In this document: in pieces, positions 55,082 through 64,000 of the stretch
How positions within the stretch are numbered: the stretch's first letter is position 1
How the letters are laid out: the number at the start of each line of letters is the position of its first letter
Source of the DNA: Symsagittifera roscoffensis
Taxonomy: Eukaryota > Xenacoelomorpha > Acoela > Convolutidae
Direction: 5' to 3'
Assembly: GCF_963678635.1 (NCBI RefSeq)
Contig: NC_087062.1
Coordinates: 85,274,890-85,338,889, forward strand
Length of the DNA stretch: 64,000 nucleotides
The notes under the pieces: model-generated
What the model was told of the DNA's origin: nothing
What the model saw: only the letters and a program-made list of their open reading frames with translations
Databases searched by the model: none
Position numbers and translations under genes: made by a program

Positions 55082-55337
55082 TGTCATACCTCGATGTATG
55101 ATCTTCTAATTCCAGGATCCGAATGGATCGGCAAACCGATATTCTAACGCGAAGCGAGATAAAACAACTAGTTGGAACCAATGTTAATTCATGGTCTGAC
55201 CGATCATTCGGTCGTTGTTTGAGAGAAGATCTCTCAAGGTCGACTGACTAGCCATATGTATGGTTATAACATACATTAACATAAAACATATGTATAAATA
55301 TATATAACTAGGTTTTGTCGGTCCATGCCGGATGACA
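55082..55337 (-). repeat. Ty3 3' LTR (left end)
   Basis: Begins TGTCATACC and ends GGATGACA; the six terminal bases TGTCAT/ATGACA are inverted repeats. On the minus strand an AT-rich TATATATATTTATA lies inside, which may be the promoter. Confidence 0.9.
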
Positions 55338-55350
55338 TTCCCCCTTGAGA
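55338..55350 (-). promoter_or_regulatory. Polypurine tract
   Basis: Read on the minus strand, TCTCAAGGGGGAA directly abuts the 3' LTR, the expected primer site for plus-strand DNA synthesis. Confidence 0.75.
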
Positions 55351-55454
55351 CAATTTTAGTTTACTAATTATACATACGAATTGAGTTTTAGGGTTCACAT
55401 GGGACCGTTGTAGTTTTTTGAGTTAAGAGTCCCCGTGGGACTTTGAGTGTTTGT

Positions 55455-56513
55455 TTATTTTCCTTCTTTTGATGGTTCCTCCTCTTGTTTATTGTGTTCC
55501 TCGTCATCCTGCATTTCATTGTCGTCAATCTTTTGTTTCTTCTCGTTTTCTTTGAAAAGTAGGATCTCATTGTTGTTGTCTACCATGTCTTCTTCGGTTG
55601 GTGACGTCAGGTCCACCACTTCGGTGTGTTTGGTGCCTAGTTTTGGGCTGATGGCTTCAATAAATTTTAGGCGGGCTTTATATTGTGGGGTCTTATCCGT
55701 AAAACCCATCTCTTGAATTCGAGTCTTTAAACTCGGGTATTCTGATTTTGGTTGCTCGGGTGGCGAGTCTATCTCAAAGCGAATCTCTTTTGTTTTCCCG
55801 CTGCCCGCTGACTCAGTTATCGTGTTTATTGGAATGGCATTTCCAAATGCATTTGTCAGCGCCAATTGTCGATTTTGTGCAGACTTTTTTTGTGGTTCTG
55901 GTGGTGTTGGTGGTGTTCCTTTTTTATTTTGACGTTTTGGCGAAGGGGCTACATCCTCCAAAGATGTGGTGAAGTGGTTGTCGTCCGAATGACTTGATGA
56001 ATTCTCCAGTGTTCTTGTTGTTGTGGCTTTTTGTATTGGCACCTCCGACTGTAACGTCATCCCTCTAGTTTGTGGTTTTGCTGGTGGTCGTCCACCAGTT
56101 CTCTTCCCCGTAGCCTTTGCCTTTCTCTTTGTTGGGCTGCTTGTTTGTTGTCGTGATTGCTTTTTCGTTATCTTCTTTGGCAAACCCGTGGTTTCAATTT
56201 CTTCGAAAATTGCGTGTTGTGGCGCGGTGTGGTTTTCAATGTCAAAGAAACGTAGACATGATCCAGTTCTCCGTGCGGATTTATACGCAACATAATCACT
56301 AAGCCCAGAAGGTATAAAAGGCCCGTAAATTAGAGGGTTCGGTGCAAAAGCTGTTCCGCTATTTCTTAATAACCTTGGTTGTTTTCCGAATGTTTGTACC
56401 CAAGCGGTGTGTGGAGTATATGTCAAAATTTTCCCATCAACTGTTATATATCTTTGTTCGAGAGTTTTTGGGTTTTTCACTTTCGTTGCTATCCTAATTG
56501 ATTTCCAGGCCAC
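55455..56513 (-). CDS. Ty3 third ORF, intact, no membrane segment
   Basis: An unbroken 352-codon frame after pol, where some elements carry env. It has no signal peptide or hydrophobic anchor. Residues 1-105 look ordered (Trp, Tyr, Phe and Pro spread evenly). Residues 112-150 are strongly basic, with Lys-Arg-Lys-Ala-Lys and a Gly-Gly-Arg-Pro-Pro-Ala-Lys stretch resembling an AT-hook core. The middle is Pro/Thr/Ser-rich, and the last 45 residues are very acidic. The layout suggests a nucleic-acid or chromatin-binding protein, but that is inference. The frame is open about 23 codons upstream of the ATG to a TAA near 56584, so a start inside the pol tail is possible. I do not recognise a family. 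Confidence 0.65.
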   Translation of the reverse strand: MAWKSIRIATKVKNPKTLEQRYITVDGKILTYTPHTAWVQTFGKQPRLLRNSGTAFAPNPLIYGPFIPSGLSDYVAYKSARRTGSCLRFFDIENHTAPQHAIFEEIETTGLPKKITKKQSRQQTSSPTKRKAKATGKRTGGRPPAKPQTRGMTLQSEVPIQKATTTRTLENSSSHSDDNHFTTSLEDVAPSPKRQNKKGTPPTPPEPQKKSAQNRQLALTNAFGNAIPINTITESAGSGKTKEIRFEIDSPPEQPKSEYPSLKTRIQEMGFTDKTPQYKARLKFIEAISPKLGTKHTEVVDLTSPTEEDMVDNNNEILLFKENEKKQKIDDNEMQDDEEHNKQEEEPSKEGK

Positions 56514-56599
56514 CTGCTCTTTACGTTTCTTAGTATGATGTGCGTCTATTGTTCTCTGTATCCCTTGTTATCTTACTTTAAGCTTATCTTTTGCTTAGT

Positions 56600-57070
56600 C
56601 TATAACTTTAAGACCTGCACCTGTTTTCTGTTGTGTCGGAGAGTTTTGAATTTTCTTTGGCATTTGTGGGCTTGTCTTTCCTTTCTCCTGAACTGACACC
56701 TCATCTTCTGATCATCTCTGGAGATCATGCATGATCTCAGCGGGTAGGGGCGGCTTTGTTAATTTCTTTCTATATAAACATGCATGTTTTGCGTTTTCCC
56801 AATTTAAGTAATTTGGTGTACTACTTGATGCGATATTCGATAACGGAGTGTTTGGTTATCGGCCCATGTGTGCCTCAAGTAGTGAAATTTTTGTGATGCC
56901 GTGTGGTGTGATCCGCAATGTTTTTTTATCATCTCCGCTACATCAAAGGCTAGCCGGTATGGTGTTTGTTTTGTCAATTCTCATTACCGCTAACCTGTGT
57001 TTTAATGTTTGTATCATTCGCTCAACTACCTCTATTGCCCTGTGATCGTCTACCGGTGCAAAAAGTAATT
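56600..57070 (-). pseudogene. Ty3 integrase C-terminal remnant
   Basis: After the frame of the main integrase ORF stops, the minus strand continues in another frame with Asp-Asp-His-Arg-Ala, Val-Val-Glu-Arg-Met-Ile-Gln, and then (after more stops) Pro-Pro-Leu-Pro-Ala-Glu-Ile-Met-His-Asp. These fit the end of the catalytic core (the Glu position) and the tail. At least one frameshift and one stop break it. Confidence 0.65.
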
Positions 57071-57925
57071 TCATATTATTTGAGTTACAAAAAAGTTGAA
57101 ATTTTTTTGCTCTGAAATTTTGAGCCTGAATCTTAATCTTCGTGGTACACCGTTGTTGGAAATATAGCGCTGCATGAACTTAATAGCAATGTCTGCTGTT
57201 GTGTTGGAAACAACTTTTGCTGTGGGAAACTTTGACCATTTATCTATGGCAACCACAATATAAGCATCCTTATTTATTTCATCAGGGAGGGATCCTGCGA
57301 AATCTAACTGAACTTCCTCGTTAGGTTCTACTACCGGTTCCATAAGAAATGAATGTTTCTTTCCTAAGATGGGTTTTAAGTTTTTACGTTGTTCCATACA
57401 CTGCTTGCAATTTTGTGCCATGTGGACAATGGTTCGGTGTATGTGCGGAAACCAGACATGTTGGCATAGATCCAACATGGCCGCCGATCCAGGATGAGTT
57501 AAATCTAGACTATCAAGAACTGTTTGTTGCAATTGAGTTGGTATTACTATCCTCTGGTCAATTAGTAGACTGTCTTCGCCGACGTGGAGCCGATTTCTAA
57601 TGTTGTGCCAGTAGGGTCCATAAGAAGTTTTGATAGCCTCCCAATCCCTTTTCTTGACAAAATTGATGATTGGGCGGAGGTTGCGGTCTTTTTTTGTTGC
57701 CGAGGCAATGAATCGTACTCCCAGCACCTTTTGAAGCTTCTTTCTGAACAGTGGGGTGTCTTCCTCGGTTTCCGTTGTATTTGTGGATCTTTCAATTGTT
57801 GCCACCACTCCATCAGTGATCAACTCATGGCTGGCCTCGAGTGACGTATTCTTTGTCATCGTTGGGGGTGCCTCTTTGTGACTCGTCTCCTCTTGTATAG
57901 TCTTTGTTGGGTCCACGCAGCTCAC
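57071..57925 (-). pseudogene. Ty3 integrase, zinc and core domains
   Basis: A 284-codon frame. Residues 140-176 hold the zinc region: Thr-His-Pro-Gly at 143-146 and Cys-Lys-Gln-Cys at 173-176, but the first His expected four residues before the second appears replaced (Asp-Leu-Thr precedes). Core acidic residues are at 208 (Gln-Leu-Asp-Phe-Ala-Gly) and 228 (Ala-Ile-Asp-Lys-Trp-Ser). Near residue 263 the frame leaves the expected Asp-x-Gly block and ends, so the catalytic triad is incomplete in this frame. Thr/Ser/Glu-rich linker sequence fills residues 1-60. Confidence 0.8.
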
Positions 57926-58515
57926 CCAGACTTCATCGTCCGATTTTTGTTCTCCGGATAGTTTTGTTTGTGTGGCTTTAGAAATGACTCCGGTCTCAGT
58001 CTGGCAGAATTTTGATTCTTTTGGGCAGGCGATTTTTTGGTCTCGGTTTCTTTTTTTTTTTGCGCCGTCTGGTTGGTCCGGTGGTTTTCTGTATCATCGC
58101 TAAAAACGATTTTTGGAAAGTTTGACTTCTTCCGGGTTTCCTCCGCTTTCTATATGACTTCTCGTGCATCCTGTACTTGCGTGAAACTTTCGGTGTTCGA
58201 TTGTTTCCTTGAACTGCTTTTCTTTCCTTTGCCGGTTGGTTTTTTGTTCCAACGCGGATCGGAAAGACTTTCCTCCCTGTCCGACGATCCTTGCCCCCGA
58301 TCAGTCGACTCGGTATATTGTTGTTATGGGATTTTTAGAGGATCTGAGCTTTTCAGTTCCGAGGGGATGAAACCTCCCGTGAATCCACGCGTATCTGATC
58401 GTCTGTTCATTTCGCAGTGAATAAGGTGGACGGTTTTTTGAGCTGGTTTAAGTGTTTCTGATTAAGAATGACAGAGAGCTGACTGTTTGTTGGCGATTTT
58501 CGAGTGAGAGTGAAA
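57926..58515 (-). pseudogene. Linker between RNase H and integrase of the Ty3 pol
   Basis: On the minus strand this stretch is Thr, Ser, Glu and Lys-rich in changing frames and contains no recognisable domain. It is likely a degraded pol linker. The apparent + strand frame at 58037-58420 is antisense to it. Confidence 0.4.
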
Positions 58516-59210
58516 TCAAATTTTAGTTCGCAATTGACCGTGATTGGAATGTTTGGAATGTTCGTTTGTTAATTGAGTGTTTGATATAGCGTCTAATAAC
58601 CCTTTGTTTTTCGCGCGTTTTTTGATCAGTTCATACGGTGCAATGTTTTGATTGGCTAGATTCTTTAGAATGACGTTGTCAATCAATTCGAGGTTGTTTA
58701 TGAATGCATTAATTGATGCTACAACAAATTCCTCGTCATACTCGCTGGGGGGTATTGCCAATCCAACTGGATTTCGGGATATATAGTCTATCAATCCCAT
58801 TTTATTTCCCGCAAGATGTTTGATATCAAAGTGAAATGGCATTAATCTATCAATCCACCGTGTTAGCCTACTCTGACTCGTTTTTGATCTTTCGCTTGTA
58901 TTTAGAGGGCTGATTAAAGCTTGGTGGTCTGTAGGGACGGTAAATTGATTTCCATACAGATAATATTTGAAATGTTCGATATCCCAAACTTTTCCTAATA
59001 TTTCGAGTTCGTTTACGGAATATTTTTCTTCGAGGGAGTTTAAGAAACGTGATGCGTACGCTGCAGCTATCCAACCCTTTGGTAAACTTTATTCTAACGC
59101 TGCCCCTAAACCTGTGTTAGATGCGTCACAAACTATGCGGGTTTCTAATTGATGGTCAAAATGTTTATTTTGAGTAATTGCAGCTACTAGTTTTAGTATG
59201 GTTTTGAAAG
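58516..59210 (-). pseudogene. Ty3 RNase H and connection region
   Basis: Read from about 59205 down, one frame gives Asp-Ala-Ser-Asn-Thr-Gly (RNase H start), then a TAA. The sequence continues with Phe-Leu-Asn-Ser-Leu-Glu-Glu-Lys-Tyr-Ser-Val-Asn-Glu-Leu-Glu and Thr-Asp-His-Gln-Ala-Leu, then Leu-Ala-Gly-Asn-Lys-Met and Asp-Tyr-Ile-Ser-Arg-Asn-Pro, the usual order in Ty3/gypsy. Key acidic residues are present, but the stop and a frame break from RT disable it. Confidence 0.85.
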
Positions 59211-60557
59211 CTATGTTATGTTCCGTGGACCACTCAATTGGTTTTTTCTGTTCTGTTTTTTTTTTAGCAATGGACGGAGTGCAGCAGTTGCTTGTGCTAA
59301 ATTTGGTATATATCGTGTGAGGTGGTGTATTGACCCCATAAAACTTTTTGGTTGCTTAAATGTTTTTGGTGCTGATAGTTTTTCTATTGCTTCGGTTTTC
59401 TTAATGAGCGGTGTTGTGCCTTCGCTATTAATATTGAATCCTAACCACTCAATCTGTTTGCAAGCGAACTTACATTTCTCAACTGCAATCGCAAGGTTTT
59501 CCTCATCTAATTTGTCCAACACTGCTTTCAGCTTCTGTTGATGTAGTTCGGTAGAACCTTTCGTAACTATCAGTATATCATCTAAGTATGCATATGTGTT
59601 TGTGCAGTTTGTCAAAGTTAGATCAAAGGCTTTTTGGAATTTGGCTGGCATGTCTGTGAAGCCGCAAAATCCAGTTTGGAATCGATATGTTCCTGTTGCA
59701 TTGCCACTGATTAAGCTGAAATTGCACTGTTCGCGTGTTTTCTGGTCCAGCGGGATTTGAGAGTATGCATACCGAAGGTCAAGTTTTGAAAACAACGTGT
59801 GTTTTGTTTTGTCTGATTTCACTACTTGTGCGATGTTATCTTGTAATAGATCAATATTGGGCATTTGATACTTGTTTTTATGAATAAATTTGTTGATTTT
59901 CTTTGAATCCAACGCAAGTTTGCCTGTTTGATCTTTTTTTACAGTAATGAAAATTGGGCTGATGAATTGTCTATCCGAACGTTTATCCAATTCGATAATG
60001 TGTTTCTGATCAATCAGTTTGCTTAGTTCTCCCTCCACACGTTCTTGTAAATGTATCGGAAAGCGGCGACGTTTTTGTTGTATCGGAACGAATTCTTTAA
60101 TAAACTGTGTTTTCATTGTATGATTCTTGGATTTTCCGATACGTACGCACAGTTGTGCGAAATTTTCTTTGATCCATTGTTTAATTGCGGGATCAAACTC
60201 TTCCTGTTTTCGTATGGCATGTTCGTTATGTTTTTGATGTTCTTGGATTAGTTTAATACCGATTTGTGGTAACAAGTTTCTTCCTATAATGTTTGCTTTC
60301 TTATCATCGACCACGATGAGTGGAGCTGATTGAATTTTCCAGCCCCTTGACTGGATAGCAATAATCAATCTACCCTTTGGAACGATCGTTTCACCGTTGT
60401 AGCACGCTAAGTTTCGCGCGGAGTCTCTTGTTGGGATAGTTTTAATCATTGCCTCTTTGTTATTTTGTTGAAGGTGCCGTGCGGTTTTTTCGTTGAGAAA
60501 AGACATTGGGCTTCCCAAATCAGCAATAGCAAACAATTGTTCTGATTTTGTTTTCAT
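59211..60557 (-). pseudogene. Ty3 protease and reverse transcriptase
   Basis: A 448-codon frame. Protease occupies about 5-105: the active-site triplet is Asp-Leu-Gly at 13-15 rather than Asp-Ser/Thr-Gly, and the second hallmark Ile-Ile-Gly-Arg-Asn-Leu-Leu is at 90-96. RT follows: Pro-Ile-His-Leu-Gln near 167, Leu-Asp-Leu-Arg-Tyr-Ala at 259-264 with the first catalytic Asp, a Gly-Thr-Tyr-Arg-Phe block near 289, and Tyr-Leu-Asp-Asp at 324-327. RT motifs are intact while protease is altered. The frame runs out just before RNase H (stop/frameshift near 59211). It is classed as broken because pol as a whole cannot be read through. Confidence 0.9.
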
Positions 60558-61724
60558 TTTGACAATGTGCCCGTTTAAGTCGTCCTCTGATAGTGTTCTT
60601 GTGTTTTAAATCTCGAATGATTCTCCGATTGCCAACACCGAAAAGTTATCTATTGGGTAATCCTCCCAACCGTTGCTGGAAGAAAATTCGGCAAATGCCA
60701 CTGGATTGTTTTCTGTTTCGAGATTTTCAGTCTCTAGCTCCTCCTCTGTATCTTCTAGATAGTTTACTTGTGTGGAACGAAAACTTTAGCGAATTGGCCC
60801 CGTTTGGAGCATTTGGCACATATTTTATCTTTTGCTGGGCAGGACTGTAAATGGTTTTGATTATATTGATTTCCGCATTTATAACACTGTTTTGACTACC
60901 TGTATTGGTATTTCTCTGTTGTCCTCTGTTGTTTTGTGACCCACTTGGGAACGGTCGTCCTCGAGTACCTCGTCCTCTCTGTGCGTTTTGATTGTTAGAG
61001 TAGTTAGCGCGACCCCGCGTTTTTATGTAGTTAACCGGTTCTTACTTTGGCGTAATTTGCTGTCCTCCGAAAGGGTTGGTTTTTATAGTGCGACTATGTT
61101 TAATTCCTTTTTCTCTACGTATAGCATATTCATATGCGTCTTGTGGGGTACTGGTTTGTGCTAATAATTCTTCAGGTATTTTGTCATTGTTCATGTGTGC
61201 GGTGAACATGTCTTAAACCCATTCATCCTCGCAATCCCCACAATCCGCTCGCGATGCTAGTTCCACGAGGCCTGAATGAAATTGCTCTAAGCTCTCTGTT
61301 TTCTTTTGCTTTCGACAGATGGAAATGTACCTTTTGAAAGCGATTGTTCTAGTTGTTACAAAAATATCCTCGAGGGTTGTCATTAGTTCTTGTGCGGAGA
61401 CAGTGTACAAAGTACTCCTTTCTCTCGTGCTTTTATTACGTGGTTCTCCCAACTAACTCTTTTTTCTTGGTTTCTGACTTCTCTATTCTTCCTTTGTGCC
61501 TCGATTTCTCCCGTGATTTCAACCTCTTACATTGGTTCTGGAGGTTCGACTAATGCTGGTCGGGCTCTTAATAGATTTCGTACTTCTTTCCCATCTTTCG
61601 CAAATATAGCCATTTCCATTATTGCTGCTCACTTAGACCACTCTAGTGGTGGTTCAACAGATGCCTTCTCCCAGAACGGGTTTATGTTGAGTGGGTTTTT
61701 AGAGTATCCTGCTGGCTGCGCCAT
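60558..61724 (-). pseudogene. Ty3 gag with degenerate zinc knuckles
   Basis: Read from 61724. The ATG is formed by the last LTR base plus the first two bases of the primer site. The frame is open but for TGA and TAA stops in the first 90 codons, then shifts near 61450 to a 79-codon frame (61452-61213) ending in TAA. An Arg/Gly-rich basic stretch (about 60960-61060) precedes Cys-Tyr-Lys-Cys-Gly-Asn and a second Cys-Ala-Lys-Cys motif in which the expected His and final Cys are replaced. Capsid, basic tail and nucleocapsid order is normal; multiple breaks make it dead. Confidence 0.75.
61706..61723 (-). promoter_or_regulatory. Ty3 primer-binding site
   Basis: Directly inside the 5' LTR the minus strand reads TGGCGCAGCCAGCAGGAT. 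From memory this resembles the complement of a serine tRNA 3' end; the tRNA identity is an inference. Confidence 0.65.
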
Positions 61725-61978
61725 GTCATACCTCAATGTATGATCATCTAATTCCAGAATCCGAATGGATCGACAAACCGATATTCTAACGCGAAGCAAG
61801 GTAAATAGCTAGTTGGAACCAATGTTAATTCATGGTCTGACCGGTCATTCGGTCTTTGTTTGAGAGAAGATCTCTCAAGGTCGATTGACCAGCCATATGT
61901 ATGGTTATAACATACATTAACATAAAACATATGTATAAATATATATAACTAGGTTTTGTCGGTCCATGCCGGATGACA
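61724..61978 (-). repeat. Ty3 5' LTR (right end)
   Basis: 255 bp, near-identical to 55082-55337 except for scattered substitutions and a one-base indel. Ends GGATGACA before the GTACT duplication. Confidence 0.9.
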
Positions 61979-61983
61979 GTACT

Positions 61984-63055
61984 CAAAGCCATTTTTTTGT
62001 TGTGTCCAAGTTTTCCTGTTACGGATTCCGAGACAGCATAATATTATGCTTCATATTTATAAGTGTTGGTTTAAGAATTTTGCAATTTTTACGTAAAATC
62101 TGCTGTTTTTTTTGAGCCATGCAGTCTTTTAACTATTTCTTCGTGGAATCCAAAACAGCTAAGAAGATCGAAGAAAACTAGCAGTGTTGCAGAGTCCGCG
62201 ACAATTCTGTTTTCGGCCTGTTGCGGAATCCGCCTACAATTCACAAAATACACAATTTGGCCTCGTAATGATTTTCACGTAATGACTTCCCATTTGGCCT
62301 CGTAATTTGTATCAAACTTCTAGAAAAAGATCTCAACTGGTACATAAAAAATTGATTAAAAAAAGTCCTCGGAAATCGAATGCTTTAGTTTCGGAGAAAG
62401 TCGAACCTGATCCATTTCTGATCTAATGCTCGATCAACTAAGGTCGAAACTAGACATCGCGCGACACACCGAGCATCTCCTATTATGACGTCAAATTCGG
62501 TTTTTTAACTGAGCACAGAAATTTGCTCAAACGTGTCTGGAGTCCGCAGTCTCATCTTCTGCACGTTGTTGTGGTTTTTGTAGCTGAAATTCAAAGTTTC
62601 CTACGCAAAATTCTGACAAAATATCCAGCGGAAATCCAGCGAAAAATTTTTATACATTGATAAAAAATCCGCTTAGTGTAGTCTTTGAGCATTTTTGTTC
62701 CATTGCAATTCAGCATTATTATGTGGAATCCAATTCAAATTTTGCGAAAAAAAAACTAATTTCGTGGAATCGGAAACAGTAGAAAAAACGTACAAAAAAA
62801 TGGTGTCGTAATTAAACAAGGGTTAGAAAGGAGTCGGTTTTCTGACTGTAACTCTCAACAAAGAAGAAGTTGGTGATGTTTGCGATTGTATGCTGGTTTT
62901 CAAAATCTAGCGGAAAAAAATAGCCCTGGTTGACCTGCCATAGATGATTACCGCTGGCAGATCGAATTGTTTCCTGATCAGTGGCCATTTATTCATGATC
63001 AGGAAGTATGCATGATCCATGATTGGTCTGACTTAAATGCAGTTTTTATTTTCAG
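61984..63055. other. Remainder of SSUH2-like intron 2
   Basis: Contains GTGGAATCC-type strings and a GCGGAATCCGCC ... GGCCTCGTAATG end (about 62222-62272) of the CATTACGAG family. No gene. Confidence 0.4.
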
Positions 63056-63172
63056 TGATCTGTGGTCATATGATCTGAAGCCCTCCTGTGATTGGTGGGA
63101 AGGATCACGGGAAGTTGAAACATCGCGAAAAGTACACACATGTCATGCATGTAACGGCCAGAAATTCGACAG
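63056..63172 (+). CDS. SSUH2-like: SSUH2-like gene, exon 3 (start of zinc repeats)
   Basis: The acceptor TTTTTATTTTCAG and donor GACAG|GTGTGT bound 117 nt. The first base completes the phase-2 codon of exon 2. The product has a Trp-rich stretch and then Val-His-Thr-Cys-His-Ala-Cys-Asn-Gly-Gln, corresponding to the first Cys-x-x-Cys-x-Gly of the DnaJ-type repeats that follow a Ser/His-x-Val-x-x-Cys lead-in in Ssu-2 homologs. The next exon should supply the further Cys-x-x-Cys pairs; none was found before the window ends, so the gene is 3'-incomplete. SSUH2's molecular role is poorly defined; I claim family resemblance only. Confidence 0.6.
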
Positions 63173-64000
63173 GTGTGTAAAACCTTTTAAGCTTACATTT
63201 AATGAACAATGATTTACTATTCAAATTGAAATTTGAAAACTGAAATTGAAATTAAAATTGATTCAAACGGTTTCAATTTAAAAAATGATTATAACAACTG
63301 TTTTAAATCACAGTCATACAGGCAACTGTTTTCACAAAACTTTTTTCTTGGCTGTTTTTTAAGATCAGGCACCGCGCAATCATTCGATACGTCAAACATC
63401 CGAAAAACTAAAAAGCGTTAGAAACATCCAAAAAATGAAAAAATGTTAAGCATCCGAAAAACTGCTTTACTAGGTCAAACCTCCGACATGTTTCAAAAAG
63501 TAGAGCAAAGATTCAGGTTTTGTCGTTTGCTTAAAAGGTATTATATTGGTCGAATAAAAGTGACAGCAGAGTCGCGGCGAGGTATCCCGATCTTGGCCAA
63601 CTGTTGGAAAGGTTCTCTATGAAAACAAAGATAGCCGGGTTACTCTGCAAGTAGCACAGAATGTTCCGACCATAGCTTATTAAAAGAAACAATGGGGTCG
63701 ATTGATAGATCTTTTTGTTTCAATTAGTAATTAAAGTTATAAGTCCCGGTTAGATTTCATAATAGATCATAGTCGATCTACTCCTAGAGTAAAAATGATG
63801 TTTATATAAACAGATAAATTTAAAAAGATGATTAAATTGAAACGTTTAAAGGTTAAGCACAACTGTTCATCTTGTTTTAACTTTTACCAATGGGAGGGGA
63901 TATATAATTTATGAACTTAAAACTGTACTCTCTCCTAAAAACTTTTGCCGAGAGTTAATTAAAAAGTTATTGTCCGCTGCTCGTCGAGAAAAGGGCATAA
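63173..64000. other. Start of SSUH2-like intron 3 (presumed)
   Basis: No Cys-rich exon is seen. At about 63628-63690 lies the third copy of the AGCACAGAATGTTCCG repeat. A short tandem of CATCCGAAAAA-type strings is at about 63397-63465. Confidence 0.35.

Larger units (their letters stand above)
55082..61978 (-). mobile_element. Full-length but defective Ty3/gypsy retrotransposon
   Basis: A 6,897-bp element bounded by near-identical LTRs (255-256 bp) and a 5-bp target duplication GTACT (55077-55081 and 61979-61983). On the minus strand the order is LTR, primer site, gag, protease-RT, RNase H, integrase, a third ORF, polypurine tract, LTR. By eye the LTRs differ at about 13 positions, so the insertion is not very recent. 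gag and pol carry stops and frame changes. It lies antisense in an intron of the SSUH2-like gene. A related element supplied the fragments at 29-34 kb. Confidence 0.9.
53186..63055 (+). other. Intron 2 of the SSUH2-like gene (9.9 kb) with antisense Ty3 element
   Basis: GT at 53186 and AG at 63054-63055. Holds a (CT)n tract (53744-53800), frames of unknown meaning near 53925-54182 and 54255-54545, the Ty3 element 55082-61978, and a CATTACGAG-type end fragment near 62222-62272. Confidence 0.5.

Noticed and set aside
55447-56302. Plus-strand frames at 55447-56302 and similar ones at 57349-58420 and 60051-61743
   Set aside because: Antisense shadows of the minus-strand Ty3 coding regions.

Overview
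This is AT-rich animal (metazoan) nuclear DNA. Genes are split by canonical GT-AG introns, two of them longer than 7 kb. The space between exons is filled with decayed LTR retroelements, an RTE-like LINE fragment, tRNA-derived SINEs and many short inverted-repeat DNA elements. There is one 200-N scaffold gap (28873-29072). The species cannot be fixed from the sequence; a non-vertebrate animal fits the BEL/Pao, Ty3 and env-bearing elements. No bacterial-style gene organisation is present.

Host genes. (1) A single-exon CAP-superfamily secreted protein at 35156-36226 (+). (2) A phase-consistent multi-exon gene of unknown function at 20660-26470 (+), five coding exons, at least 439 codons, with a possible terminal exon at 26992-27012. 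(3) An SSUH2 (Ssu-2 homolog)-like gene on + with exons at 44983-45037, 52870-53185 and 63056-63172. It continues past the window, and its second intron holds a 6.9-kb Ty3 element in antisense. (4) An orphan ten-cysteine exon at 13299-13562 (+). (5) A probable first coding exon on the minus strand at 43087-43251, head-to-head with the SSUH2-like gene.

Retroelements. At the left edge lies the 3' part of an element with a decayed env-like glycoprotein (2-1155) and a further decayed reading frame (1159-1821). A 2.0-kb internally deleted BEL/Pao element with LTRs and a 5-bp target duplication is at 16485-18516. A complete-length but broken Ty3/gypsy element with LTRs and a 5-bp duplication is at 55082-61978 (minus); its third ORF is the only long intact frame besides protease-RT. 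Fragments of a related Ty3 element are tandemly duplicated at 29073-34020. A lone 5' LTR/primer-site region is near 50.4-51.4 kb, and an RTE endonuclease fragment is near 12.7-13.15 kb.

Short DNA elements are the most distinctive part of the window. At least three families unrelated in sequence (23320-23734 with 47478-47845; 27998-28454 with 41168-41563; 42429-42720), and probably a fourth (7726-7993 with 43736-43983), share one plan: G-rich outer ends, 9-bp target duplications, and terminal inverted repeats built from two or more tandem copies of a short motif. One copy sits inside a SINE whose uninterrupted paralogue lies 2 kb away, which proves the 9-bp duplication. This plan recalls foldback or Mutator-like elements. 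No transposase was seen.
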